Assembly (NCBI GenBank): GCA_964017145.1
Contig: OZ024847.1
Location: 2,542,001-2,606,000 of the forward strand
From: Agrocybe praecox
Taxonomy: Eukaryota; Basidiomycota; Agaricomycetes; Agaricales; Agrocybaceae
DNA length: 64,000 bases
Reading direction: 5' to 3'
Positions 41,340-52,346 of the stretch are shown piece after piece. A program made the position numbers and the translations under genes. How positions within the stretch are numbered: position 1 is the first letter of the stretch; the number at the start of each line of letters is the position of its first letter. A model generated the notes under the pieces. It was given only the letters and a program-made list of their open reading frames with translations, made no database searches and was not told the origin of the DNA.

Positions 41340-44300
41340 ATTGCCTTAATGAACTGGAAGACCAGGGAGAGGCGGCAGTTGTTTTTGAATATGATCATAA
41401 AACCGGAGAAATAAAAATAGAATCGTATACGACACAGGTGGATAAGAAAGCATTTTCCAAGGATGGCCTAAGAAATGTTTTCTTGTCAAGAGCAGTAGAT
41501 AGCGAGCATGTAGAGACTGCGGACAAAAGAAAGTTCCAGATTTATCTACAAGATATTAAACCAGAGGTTAAAGAGAATGAACCTTCCGCTTCAGTTTTCC
41601 TAGGAAAAAAGTACAAACCGGTAGACAAGAAAGTCCGACCGGTTTACACTGAACTTCCAGAAAACTTGAGAATCCATCGAAATATTAAAGGGGATCCATT
41701 GCAGGATATGCCACCCTTAAGTGTTAATCCACCAGACTTCCAACCAACAGGAAGGTACACCGAGGAACGCATGAAAGCCTTTGACGCTAAGCACGAAGGG
41801 GACTTTCTGTGGTCCGAGGAACGGAAATCAATACACGAGCTACTTATGAACCAGAACGAAGCTTTCGCTTGGGATGATTCGGAAAGAGGAAAATTCAAGG
41901 AGGAGTTCTTTCCACCGGTCATTATGCCTACGGTAGAACACACTCCTTGGGTGTTTAAAAACATTCCAATTTCACCAGGATTGTACGAACCATTGTGCGA
42001 GTTAATCCGATCTAAGCTAAAAAGTGGAGTAATGGAACCTTCATGCTCGTCCTATCGCTCGAGATGGTTTGCTGTATTAAAGAAAGATGGGAAAAGTCTT
42101 CGAATAGTCCAAAGCTTGGAACCTTTGAACGCTGTTACTATAGCACACTCAGGTGTTCCACCAGCTGCGGAAGAGCTCGCTATTCACTTCTGTGGACGTG
42201 CTTGTGTTGGAATGGGAGATTTGTACGTTGGATATGATGAGAGAACTTTAGCTGAAAGCTCTAGGGATCTTACCACTTTCCAATCACCCTTTGGAGCGCT
42301 TAGGTTAACCACCTTACCAATGGGTTGGACAAACTCAGTACCTATATTCCATGACGATGTAACCCATATCTTACAGGATGAAATTCCTGAGTACACAAGT
42401 CCATATATCGACGACGTAGGTTTCCGAGGACCGGCCTCTCGTTACCAAAATGAGGATGGGACCTATGAAGTGTTACCCGAGAACCCTGGCATTAGGAAAT
42501 TCGTTTGGGAACACTTACAAAATGTAAATCGAATTATACAACGGATGAAATACTCTGGAGGAACTTTCTCCGGGTATAAAACCGTCATATGCGCAGATGC
42601 TGTAGAAGTAGTAGGACATTTATGTTCCTCGGATGGACGTAAGCCTACTGAGAGTCGAGTTAAGGTTATCCTCGATTGGGGACCTTTGAAAAATGTGTCG
42701 GATGTGCGCTCCTTCTATGGAACTTGCGGAGTATTGAGAGCATATATTCCTAGGTTTGCAGATCGTGCAAAACACATCCACAAGCTAATGCGAGCAGGAG
42801 TACCTTTCGAATGGGGTCCTGATCAAGAAAAGAGTATGCAGTTAATGAAGGAAGGGGTCCGAGATGCTCAGTGCTTAAAGCCTATAGACTATCATGGTCA
42901 GGGAGATATAGTACTAGCAGTGGACACTTCTTATATTGCAGCAGGCTGGTACATCTACCAAGAGGATAGTCAAGATCCTAGGAAACGCTACTATGTTACC
43001 TTTGGATCTCAGTCCTTGGAAGAACACGAAGCTAGATACTCTCAGCCTAAACGAGAACTCTACGGACTCAAATTAGCACTTGAGAAAAATAGAAAACATT
43101 TAATTGGAGTCCGAAAGTTGATTGTCGAGACGGATGCTAAGTATATCGCTGGAATGCTTCGCAATCCCGATCTTATGCCTAATGCTACAATCAATCGCTG
43201 GATCGATCAAATTGGGATGTATCATTTTACTCTAAGGCATGTACCAGGAAAGACATTCGGGCCTGACGGACTCTCTAGGAGGCCAAGGCAGCCCAATGAT
43301 CCACCCTTAAGGGAGGCTGGTTCCGAGGAAATGGAGCCAGAAGCGCCCATCAAAATAGAGTTTGCGGATCCTAATGGGCCTATGCCGTTGGAAACCGAGA
43401 CCTTCAAAGATAAGATAGATTCCCGAGGAGGATATCTACAGGAGGTTTCTGAACCACTACCATTAGAATCTTTCATTAGTCTAATAGAAAAAGACGATGA
43501 GTACGAGGGCATTGCTAGAGACGTCGAAGACTTTTCAGAAGAGCTTGCTAAAGCAGATGAGTTTCGTATGTCGGAAAAAGCTTTCCTAGAAGAACACATC
43601 AGTCGAAATAAAGAGGCTCTAGGAGAAGAGAGATGTGCTTATGTGCAACAGCTAGTATCTACACTTATGTTACCCGAGGAAAACGAATTTAAGAAAATAC
43701 GATATCCCGAGGAACATAGGTCGGACACAGCTAAAGCACAAGACCACAAGTTAGATTGGGTGATGGAATGGCACAAGGATCGATCCTTCAGACCGATAGG
43801 GATGTCCGAGAAACAGTATAAACGTTTTATAACATTAGCAAAACGATTCATACTATTCGAGGAACGTTTGTATCGAAGGGGAGATGGAACCAAGCACCGA
43901 TTAGTGGTCTCCAAAGATAAAAGGATGTACATGTTGACGGCTGCGCATGATCATGTGGGGCACCGAGGATTCTATGCGACTAATCAGTTGCTAGTGGAAC
44001 GATTTTGGTGGCCAGAAATGGAGAAAGATGTGAACTGGTTCGTTAAGACATGTCATAATTGTCAGGAAAGACAAAAGACATTAATAAGAATAAAACCATC
44101 TATTACACATACTCCTTCTATATTTCAAAGTATGCATGCGGACTGTATCAACATGACTCCTCCATCGAACGGTTGCTCGTATATTGTCCATGGGAGGTGC
44201 GCTCTATCTTCTTATATGGAAGGGAGACCCTTGAAAAAGGAAAATGGCAAGTCAATCGGTCAATGGATCTGGGAAGACATCATTTGTAGATGGGCTTGTA

Positions 44301-45154
44301 TGGTGGAGTTCATAACAGACAATGGGGGACCATTTTTAGCTGCTGCACGATGGCTCGAGGAAAAATATGGGATTAAGGGAATTCGTATTTCACCCTATAA
44401 CTCGAAGGCCAATGGCGCTATAGAAAGACCACATTGGGATGTCAGACAAATGCTGTACAAAATGCTAGGAAAAGACGATGTGAACAAGTGGTTCTGGTTC
44501 TTTCCTTACATTAAGTGGGCAGATAGAGTAACGGTCAGGAAACGTCTAGGATGTTCACCTTTCTTCATGGTAACAGGGGCATCACCAATTCTACCTTTAG
44601 ACGCCCAAGAAGCTACTTGGTTGGTTAAACCTCCTGAGCGAATTTTATCAGATGAAGAGTTAATTGGATTCCGAGCAAAAGCGCTCGCCAAACATAAACT
44701 TCATGTGGATGAGATGCGCAAAAGGGTAGACCAAGATAAATACGAGCGTCTATTGAAATATGAGCAAGACCACAAAGCTGTCATCAAGGACTACGTTTTT
44801 AAACCAGGAGATTTGGTTTTGGTACGGAATACTACCATAGAAAAATCCTTGGATAAGAAAATGAAACCTAGGTACCTAGGACCGATGATTGTCATACGAC
44901 GAACTCGGGGAGGGTCCTATATAGTCGCTGAAATGAATGGAGCGGTCTTACAAAATAAAATTGGAGCCTTCAGAGTAGTACCATACTATGCTAGAGAACA
45001 TCTAGAACTACCTGAGTCGATTCAGACTCTGATAGATATGCCAACTTCGGCACTAGATTTGATTGAGAATGGACCCGAGGATGTGTACGACCCGATACTA
45101 GGAGAAGTGACTCTCCGAGGATCGACTTCAGAAAACGAAAATGAAAATGAGTAA
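41336..45154 (+). CDS. Pol: reverse transcriptase, RNase H and integrase
   Basis: About 1270 codons from the slippery site; a GTG at 41438 precedes MDKKAF-like sequence, with no need for its own start. RT: LKSGVMEPSCSSYRSRWF, LPMGWTNS and the catalytic YIDD at about residue 323 (counted from 41438). RNase H: LAVDTSYIAAG, RELYGLKLAL and TDAKYIAGML. Integrase: HHCC zinc finger (HDHVGHRG to CHNC), then acidic residues in HADCIN, ITDNGG and GAIERPH. A GPF-like C-terminal fold (KPRYLGPMIVIRRT) follows, with no chromodomain. All catalytic positions are present and the frame is unbroken, so the copy looks functional. It acts in particles and then in the nucleus to insert the cDNA. It ends Glu/Asn-rich. 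Confidence 0.93.
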   Translation, partial: LNCLNELEDQGEAAVVFEYDHKTGEIKIESYTTQVDKKAFSKDGLRNVFLSRAVDSEHVETADKRKFQIYLQDIKPEVKENEPSASVFLGKKYKPVDKKVRPVYTELPENLRIHRNIKGDPLQDMPPLSVNPPDFQPTGRYTEERMKAFDAKHEGDFLWSEERKSIHELLMNQNEAFAWDDSERGKFKEEFFPPVIMPTVEHTPWVFKNIPISPGLYEPLCELIRSKLKSGVMEPSCSSYRSRWFAVLKKDGKSLRIVQSLEPLNAVTIAHSGVPPAAEELAIHFCGRACVGMGDLYVGYDERTLAESSRDLTTFQSPFGALRLTTLPMGWTNSVPIFHDDVTHILQDEIPEYTSPYIDDVGFRGPASRYQNEDGTYEVLPENPGIRKFVWEHLQNVNRIIQRMKYSGGTFSGYKTVICADAVEVVGHLCSSDGRKPTESRVKVILDWGPLKNVSDVRSFYGTCGVLRAYIPRFADRAKHIHKLMRAGVPFEWGPDQEKSMQLMKEGVRDAQCLKPIDYHGQGDIVLAVDTSYIAAGWYIYQEDSQDPRKRYYVTFGSQSLEEHEARYSQPKRELYGLKLALEKNRKHLIGVRKLIVETDAKYIAGMLRNPDLMPNATINRWIDQIGMYHFTLRHVPGKTFGPDGLSRRPRQPNDPPLREAGSEEMEPEAPIKIEFADPNGPMPLETETFKDKIDSRGGYLQEVSEPLPLESFISLIEKDDEYEGIARDVEDFSEELAKADEFRMSEKAFLEEHISRNKEALGEERCAYVQQLVSTLMLPEENEFKKIRYPEEHRSDTAKAQDHKLDWVMEWHKDRSFRPIGMSEKQYKRFITLAKRFILFEERLYRRGDGTKHRLVVSKDKRMYMLTAAHDHVGHRGFYATNQLLVERFWWPEMEKDVNWFVKTCHNCQERQKTLIRIKPSITHTPSIFQSMHADCINMTPPSNGCSYIVHGRCALSSYMEGRPLKKENGKSIGQWIWEDIICRWACMVEFITDNGGPFLAAARWLEEKYGIKGIRISPYNSKANGAIERPHWDVRQMLYKMLGKDDVNKWFWFFPYIKWADRVTVRKRLGCSPFFMVTGASPILPLDAQEATWLVKPPERILSDEELIGFRAKALAKHKLHVDEMRKRVDQDKYERLLKYEQDHKAVIKDYVFKPGDLVLVRNTTIEKSLDKKMKPRYLGPMIVIRRTRGGSYIVAEMNGAVLQNKIGAFRVVPYYAREHLELPESIQTLIDMPTSALDLIENGPEDVYDPILGEVTLRGSTSENENENE

Positions 45155-45212
45155 AAAGACAAATATATTATGAGTCTACTCGAATATAGCTTGTACCCTA
45201 GGAAGGATAAGA

Positions 45213-46573
45213 CTAGTCCTTTTTAGCGTCAACCTGAGCTTTCTCGAGGGAGACGATTTGGCGCTGAATGAATTGACGCTGCCCAACAGACTGCCAGATC
45301 TGGTAGTCAACATCCTGAGCACTGTCCTGGAGACACCTAAGGTGACGCTCAAGTGCAGCGACATCGCGGTTTTGAGGGAACTTCGCAGTGATGCTCTCAG
45401 CAATGTTCATAGCGACGGCTGTAGATTGAGGCGAGAAGGTGTTTGGAAGAATAGTGTTCTCGAGGGTAACTAAAGCAAGAAAATTAGTATCCGAGGAACA
45501 AAACACATAAGAGAAAATCAAAACGTACTGTCCACAGTATCCTTGGTTTTGCTCTTCTTGACCGACTTGGACGCTTTCTTGTAAGATCCAGAGTCTGTAG
45601 CAATTCCAGGAACGTCCTCGAACTCGAGCATGCGAGTTTCAGCACGTTTCTCGGCCTTGGAAGGTTTCGAGGAAGAGGAAGCCTCCGGCTGGTACGAGTA
45701 ATGAATCAGTCCCAATTTCCTAGGAAGAGAAATAAGGTACTTGCCTTGGGAGAGAGGACCTCTCTTTTAGATCCTTTACCTTTGCGGCTCTGCGACGCGG
45801 GGGGAGCGCTGACAATAGAAGCCACCTCCACCATGTCGTCGTCGACTTGCATAGCCTGCACCGCGTGAATAAGGTTCATAAGGAAAGGGGATAGGGTTTT
45901 CATTACCTCGTCAGAAGTCAGCTCAAAATTAGAGGTAGTAGAAGATACGACCTCTACCTCTTCCGAGTCAACCTTCTCTTTATACAAACGACCAGAGCGT
46001 TGTTTGTTCTAACGAAAAGCGTCAGTCAAAACGATCCGAGGAAGTAAAAGGAATGGACATACCGCGGTGTGTGCTCCATTATCTGCAACCTCAGGGTCCG
46101 CAGTTGTGGCTTTTTCGACAGTTTCGGACGAAGTCTTCTTCTTCAGATTCATGAATGGAGGACCGCCGGGGCAGTAGAGACCAGTAGAAGTGCGCTTGGC
46201 ATAGATGAACTTGATGAGAAGGCTAACGGACTGGGCCTCCTTGGAGAACCTCCTGGAATACTCGCTGCCTAAGCGTACGAGTGCTGCAAGAGAATCTCGG
46301 AGATTGAACACCAAGTCAAACGCCTCTTGTCCAGCGAGCCAGACGTTGTCTGACTGTTCGAACCAGGGAGCCTGAGCAATGTCGAGGGAAGCGTGTTAAG
46401 CAGAGAAGAGCGGTCCTAGGAAGGTCACTTACAAGTTTCTCGCAGATGAGAGCCAAGTGAGCGGAGGCTGACTCGCCATTTTTCTCCGAGGAAATGGTTT
46501 CGGCTTTGGCAAGGTGGTATTGCACACCTACCGCAGCTTTTACCTCGAGGACGCTGGGAGAAAGGTCGGGCAT
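45213..46573 (-). CDS. antisense gene 1 of the retrotransposon, five exons
   Basis: Starts MPDLSPSVLEVKAAVG at 46573. Exons 46433-46573, 46063-46371, 46008 to about 45749, about 45694 to 45532, and a last exon ending at 45213 join in frame (the third donor is gcaagt, a GC-AG intron). The product, about 390 residues, is mostly helical and charged. It has APWFEQSDNVWLAGQEAF and LLIKFIYAKRTSTGLYCP in the folded-looking part, a Lys/Ser-rich linker (KASKSVKKSKTKDT), and a C-terminal coiled-coil-like tail (ALERHLRCLQDSAQDVDYQI). No family recognised. Convergent with pol: 59 bases separate the stops. Being antisense, its introns are not removed from the genomic RNA, which explains their survival in a retroelement. 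Confidence 0.65.
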
Positions 46574-46943
46574 GCAAGAAAAAGCGTGTACCGGGAAGAT
46601 AGCACCTTGGTGTTGGATCCTAGGACCTCGAAAATCGACCCGCCTTTATAGTGCTGCGGTAAAATTTAACAGAGTCGTCATTCCGAGGAACCATGTGGCC
46701 CCGCTCGGGAGGACATGTGCGCGAGGAGACACAACAATGAAAATTTTACTCGGACTACGAGAGCGGAAGTGCAAATTGTATTGAGGAGCGAGTTGGAGCA
46801 TAATGGCTGCATATGGGCAACGGTGGATCGATCAAAAAAGGGGTACAGTACAAATACTACTCTACTGATCGAATGAAAACTTCACCATTCCGGTGAAGCG
46901 CATTTGGAACCCTAGGAATGAAGCCCGCTCTGGAAAAACTCTT

Positions 46944-47666
46944 CTAAGATATTTGGCCTTGGTGCCACATGCGAAACTTGAAAATGCGCTGAAGTTTGCT
47001 GGTTAGTGCGAGTGGAGCGTTGGATGCGAGGAACGATTCAAGGCGATCCCCCCACGAACCGCCGCGCGACTGAAACCCAGTTGCATTAATAATTTAATCC
47101 GAGGACAGTTCTTGCGATCATAACGTACCATTACAGTACGCTCGGAACACCTAGGAAGTGTGTGGTCGAATAAAACACGACATATCCAGGCGTTCATCGG
47201 CGAGGCAGTGAAATTCATGTACCATATGACCACCCAGTGAAAGCTAATGTCAATGAATATGTGTCCAAGCTCTGTGCCGTACTTGATGTCGTCGGGATGG
47301 AATTGCATCTAAGAGGAGTGAGTTCTCCTCGCATACAACATAAGGACGACGAGTTGGTCTTACCAAGGCAGCGGTTACCTTGAGTATGAGCTCCAGGGGA
47401 GGCAAGTTACGCTCCTTTTGGGGTTCCTCGGTACCGTTGGCAGGATTGGAAAGTACTTCGTCCAGGCGTTGTTTGGCGCTGACAAGTGCGAACCATCGTT
47501 GATCAGTTCCTAGGAACGTTACTCGAGCAGGATTAGCCTGGATAGGCGTCTCTAGCAAATCGTCAAGTATGTCCAGATACAACATAGCCTCAGTTTGATA
47601 CTGGTCCATGGTATCTGACAATGCTTGGGGGTTGAAGATGACTCCTAGGGGTGGGTAGACGGACAT
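46944..47666 (-). CDS. antisense gene 2 of the retrotransposon, three exons
   Basis: Exons 47364-47666, 47129-47308 and 46944-47069 are all phase 0 and give 202 residues from MSVYPPLGVIFNPQALSDTM. Helical N-terminal half (YLDILDDLLETPIQANP, WFALVSAKQRLDEVL). Exon 2 has DISFHWVVIWYMNFTASP, a Trp/aromatic-rich stretch. The end is KLQRIFKFRMWHQGQIS. No family recognised. The frame is open above the ATG without another Met, so an extra 5' exon is possible. Its upstream region contains a 14-base copy of the polypurine tract sequence. Confidence 0.58.
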
Positions 47667-47762
47667 AGCCAAGGAGCCGTCGAGGTTCAGCCTTTCGTTT
47701 GTCGCACCTTTTATGGGCCCCTGGAAGATCGCGCTGGATACTTTTGTTGCACGCGGCCACAC

Positions 47763-48195
47763 GGAATTAGGCCATCATTTTTTTCCAATCTGGGAAGATG
47801 ATTAGCCGTTTTTGGTTGTGCTGCTAAGCGAAACACGGGCATCTCCGGCATATCAGATTTTCCTAGGTCGACCGGGAGGTCGCTTCTTTAAGTTGGGGGG
47901 AGCCGGCCTACCAGCCAACAGAGATATCCTAGCAACTTGGAAGAGCCGTCTTCTTTTAAGTTTCTCAAGGGCTTATAAGTTTTCTTGAAATACTTAAGGG
48001 AGATTCTTAGAAATGTTGTGCAAAGTAAACGAACAAGAAAAAAGATTATAAATTTCGTTGGGGCAAAGAACCCGCAAAAAGGGATATACGTTGTACAAAA
48101 ATATAAAGAACCCCGACCTACGAAAACGCTACTCTAGAAAATGAATAAGACATAGTGTTCTAATTTAATAGAACCGAAAAGATTTTCTAGGAGAG
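47763..48195. other. spacer between antisense genes, with second polypurine tract
   Basis: Non-coding. taagttggggggag at 47889-47902 is identical to the tract bordering the 3' LTR (50583-50596). Upstream region of antisense gene 2, and tail of antisense gene 3. Confidence 0.55.
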
Positions 48196-50227
48196 TTAAG
48201 CAGGGGGGGCGCTTGCGTCATCATTCGCAACGACTGGCTCCATGACCACGTCCTCTTCCGCCCGAGGAACCTCTATAACCAAGTCATCCTGATCCGGAGG
48301 CAACCCGGCGGTGCTAGCAGAGGTATTGACGATGGTAGAAGGTGCGTCAACGGGGATGTGGAAGAAGGGGAGAGACGAGTCGAGCAGGGTGCGAAGACGA
48401 GGTGGAAAGCGAGCCTTGATCGCATCAGGCATGCGGCGAAGAAGAAGTTCGAGCGTTTGGATACGGTCGTCCGCGTCGGAAGGAGGAAAGTTCAGTGCAG
48501 AGAGTTGACGGCAGAACGCCTGAAAGACGTGCACGTCCTCGAAAGCGGAGCGGATGATAGCGCCGGGACCTTCTGGGAAAAGAACGACCGTGTCACGAAT
48601 GAACTGCTGCATTTGGATCTCGAGATCGATGGATATGGCCTGCTGGGACCTAAAGAGGTCCAAGAGGCGACGTTCCTGTTCGCGAGATTCGCGGGCACGC
48701 TCGACAAGGTCCTTGAGATCTAAAAAGAAGACGTTTAGTAATAGATTTTTGAGAAAGACAAAGAAATATGGGACTTACGATGAATGGAAAAAGTACCGCG
48801 CTCGTAGGCAGCGTTGCGGTGAGCGAGTCGGACTGTGTCCTCCGCCTTGTGATCACAGCACGTAATGTGGCGGGTGTCACAAGTACCGCAGAGTTGTCCG
48901 AAGACGGCAGGGGTACATTCGAGGAGTTGACCAACGCACACGCTGCATTCCGTTGCATGCTATGAAAAGAAACGTTTAGCATAAAGGAAAAAGATTGCGG
49001 AAGCAGAGACTTACAGGTTCGACGTGCGGAGTGAACCCTAGGACGTCGTCCCATCGAATGACGGACGACAGGGGAGCAGAATAGGCGGAAAGGTTGGCGG
49101 CACGCTGCTCAGCGGCTGCCTTCTTGCCCGACTAAGAAATAAAAAGTCAGCTCATAAGGAGCAAGGACTGGAAAAATAAAATAAAATAGAAAACATACCT
49201 TATGAGTCGTATGGGGCTCAGTCTTGACGAAGTCCTGAGTAGCCTTGATACTACCTCGTTTGGGACGCTTCGCGGAGGGGTCGTCGTCGGCCACTTCCGA
49301 GGAAGTGTGGACGCGTTTGTTGCGAAGAGTGCCAATACGAGAAGGTGGTGGAAGCAAGACTTCCGAGACGAGCTTTCGAGTAGAAGAGCGAGTGGAATGA
49401 ACGGGCGTGAGAGTCGCGATAGAAGGGAGAAGAGAGCCACTAACTTCGACACCATCGGAGCTGGGAGCAGGGACAGGCGTCGCGCCGTCCTCCGATACCC
49501 CCTCGAGCTCGTCGATGTCCGGCTGGACTAGAGGTGCGTCTTCGTCCTCGGAACTGGAATCGACGACGTGCGTTGCAGCTTTCGAAGAGGATGGACGCTC
49601 GGGCTTAGGGCGCGGGTTTTTGGACGAGGTTTTCTTCGCACCCTTCGCGTTCTTCGTGTTCTTCGTGTTCTTCGCGTTCTTCGCGTTCCTTGTTGCAATC
49701 TGCTTTTGAATCTTGGCATACTGGTTCAAGAATTCATCGGCGTCGGATCCAACGTCGCACTGGTTCCATAATTCGGCAGTCGTGGCCAGAGAGGGGGTAC
49801 CGTTAACGTAGAATTCGTCGAAAACCTCCACTACTGGTTCCGATGGAGGACAAAACATGAGACAAAGAGTCGCCACAGTAGCCCATCGAAGGCGAAACCG
49901 GCATAGGAGCTTATGAGCTTCGGGACGAGTCCAAGAACCGCTCTAAGGATGAGGGCGGTGTAAGGACATGGTAACATAAGAAAAAGAATGGAAGGGACGT
50001 ACGATGTGGGGTTGCATGGCCTCTAGCACAGGGACCGCATACCCGGCGATGGTCAAAGCCCTTTGTTTTGAACGGACCGAGGCAAGGAAAGGCTTCACAA
50101 GGTCGTTCAGAGTATCAAACTCGGATTTGAGAAGCAAGTAGGCCTTCTCGGCGTCGAGAGAAGACAAGGAGTCAACGTCGTACTCGATAAAGCCGGCCGG
50201 GTACGAGGCCTTACCAAAGGTAGACAT
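48196..50227 (-). CDS. antisense gene 3 of the retrotransposon, Cys-cluster protein
   Basis: Exons 50003-50227, 49199-49942, 49015-49131, 48779-48959 and 48196-48719 join in frame, about 596 residues from MSTFGKASYPAGF. Exon 2 includes a basic repeat (NAKNAKNTKNTKNAKGAKK) and acidic Ser-rich stretches. Exon 4 carries a six-cysteine cluster ECSVCVGQLLECTP then CGTCDTRHITCCDHK, spacing C-x2-C-x6-C-x8-C-x2-C-x6-C, reminiscent of but not equal to a Zn2Cys6 domain. Similar Cys-pair proteins are common in Agaricomycete genomes without a known role. The last exon is helical (ARESREQERRLLDLFRSQQ) and ends in an acidic tail. DNA or RNA binding is only a guess. It starts 356 bases from the polypurine tract. 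Confidence 0.68.
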
Positions 50228-50582
50228 AGGGATAAAGGGAAGGAAAGAAAAGGGGGACTTAGCGAATAAACCCTACCAGACCTCCTTATATCCTAGGGGA
50301 AAATCGACCCTGAACCAGAAGCGATTACGACGTGACTCGTATCAAACTTCTCAAGAGTTTATTTCGTTATTCGCAAAGGCCTTAAGGCGCGGAGAACTCG
50401 AAACTAAAAATAGCATGAGCTTGTAATTAATAAAGAAAAGCTTACAAGTAATATGGCTAAGTCCGATAGTAAAAGACCTGTCAAAGAGAAAGATAAGACG
50501 AGAGTTTTTATCTGATAGGCAAGCAAAAACCAGAAAACGGCAGAGGCCTAACTCGAAGTATGACTGAGGACAGTCCGAATTA

Positions 50583-50597
50583 TAAGTTGGGGGGAGA
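50583..50597 (+). other. polypurine tract
   Basis: ggggggaga directly before the 3' LTR, where plus-strand DNA synthesis is primed in LTR elements. Confidence 0.75.
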
Positions 50598-52346
50598 TGA
50601 TACGACTGGTGTTCGGCTGTGACTGAACTTTAACCAAGTATCTATCCTACTTAATTTTCGGCATAATAAACACGTTTATTATTAAGTCTACATAAGTACA
50701 GAGCGAGGATAGCTACATGTTTGGCTAGGGGAAACCATTCTACGAACCCTAGGACGAACCTTACGAATGCTAGAGTTAGTTATAGTAGTTCCTCGGAAAT
50801 GCGTGGAACGCTTTAACAGCGATGCAGCAGGATCGAAGGCTCCTAGGATAATATTCGACCATCAGGAATGTAAGCTAGAGCCTGCTGATAATAAGCTTAA
50901 ACGGCGCTATAGCCACTTATTATTACGCAGTGCGCGATGCGTCCACATCTACCTAATATGGAAACGGAAAGTTCCCACCATATGAAAGTACATGTAAACT
51001 ACTGCCAACGTTCCTAGGAACGCTAACTCAAGGCGGTAGGACTGATCCTAGCATTAACAAAGTACATTACTGGTCCCTAGGAACATAGTGGGCACTATGC
51101 AAACGACGAGACAAGCACTAGTAATGTCAATTAGGACTTGCCGACGTCTGCTCGAGTCAGATCGCTGATAAACCTAAAAGGAGAAGTTCCTAGGAACGCT
51201 TACACATGGTCTTAAGACCCTCGGATATGCGCAGTTACCTTAAACGGCAGTTGTGGAGCCGAGGATTATAGATCCATACGATACCACGGTACTCCGATGC
51301 TTCGGACCCTACGACGTCGATCAATGATCGTCGGCTAATGCGAATAAGCGCCCTCGGAGCGTCATGCTCGAGTCAGCGACTTGCCCAACCATACGAACCC
51401 TTCCGAGGGTATACAAAAACACGCATGGTACCTACTGGTTGCTTATGCATCGAGTGGAGCTACCTAGCGTTAACCAATAATATTATTTCCTGTATTTTCC
51501 GAGCATTTCCGATCCGCTCCAAGTATTCCTGTATTTTCCGAAACCTAGCAGTATATAAGCAGCCTGTAAATTACCGTAGCACCCCAGATAAACTAGAACC
51601 CAGTTGTCCACATTCGAGGAACGCGCATTGAGTTGCAAACTCCTAGGATCGACCTTTGGTACCTAATAAATCTCCGCGAGAGTTGGTTTTATTGAACAGA
51701 CTACCTACCGTGTCATTTGAGCATCTTGGCGTTAGTTGAGCGACTTGAGTTAACTTGCAGAGTTCTCGAGGAACCTAAATAAACGTATTGGGATAAAGTT
51801 TCCTCTGTCTTAAGTGACATAAAGCTTAATACCCGCCTAAGTGGCAAGAATTGTCTAAGTGACGCCTAAGTGGCCCGTTCCTAGGGATAAGTTCCCTGCC
51901 TAAGTGGCAAATTGTCTAAGTGACGCCTAAGTGGCCCGTTCCTAGGGATAAGTTCCCTGCCTAAGTGGCAAATAGTCTAAGTGACGCCTAAGTGGCCCGT
52001 TTAGGATTGAGTCCCCTTTCTAAGTGATTAAAAGACTTTGGATTAAGTATCCAGCCTAAGTGGCGAACTACCTACACACTACATCTTGTGGAAACACATT
52101 AAATCTACGTTTACACTTTCCGAGGAACTTCGCTTTGTGCGTAAGCTACTCAAACACTTGTGATCTTCGATCCTAGGAAACGTTCTGTTGCATTAGAGAG
52201 CGTATCTTTAGAGAGAAAACATAATCAACGACGCGTATCGCGTATCCCTCCCACGAAAGAACTAATCACATTGATTGGGTTTTGTTTCGGAGTATATACA
52301 AAGTACAAATCGTACATACACACTCAACCCCGCAGCAAGCACCTTA
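50598..52346 (+). repeat. 3' LTR
   Basis: Offset exactly 14,125 bases from the 5' LTR. Same length, and same sequence wherever compared. Followed by CCGC, the target repeat. Confidence 0.92.

Noticed and set aside
36473..52346. Ty1/copia classification
   Set aside because: RT and RNase H precede the integrase, which is the Ty3/gypsy order.
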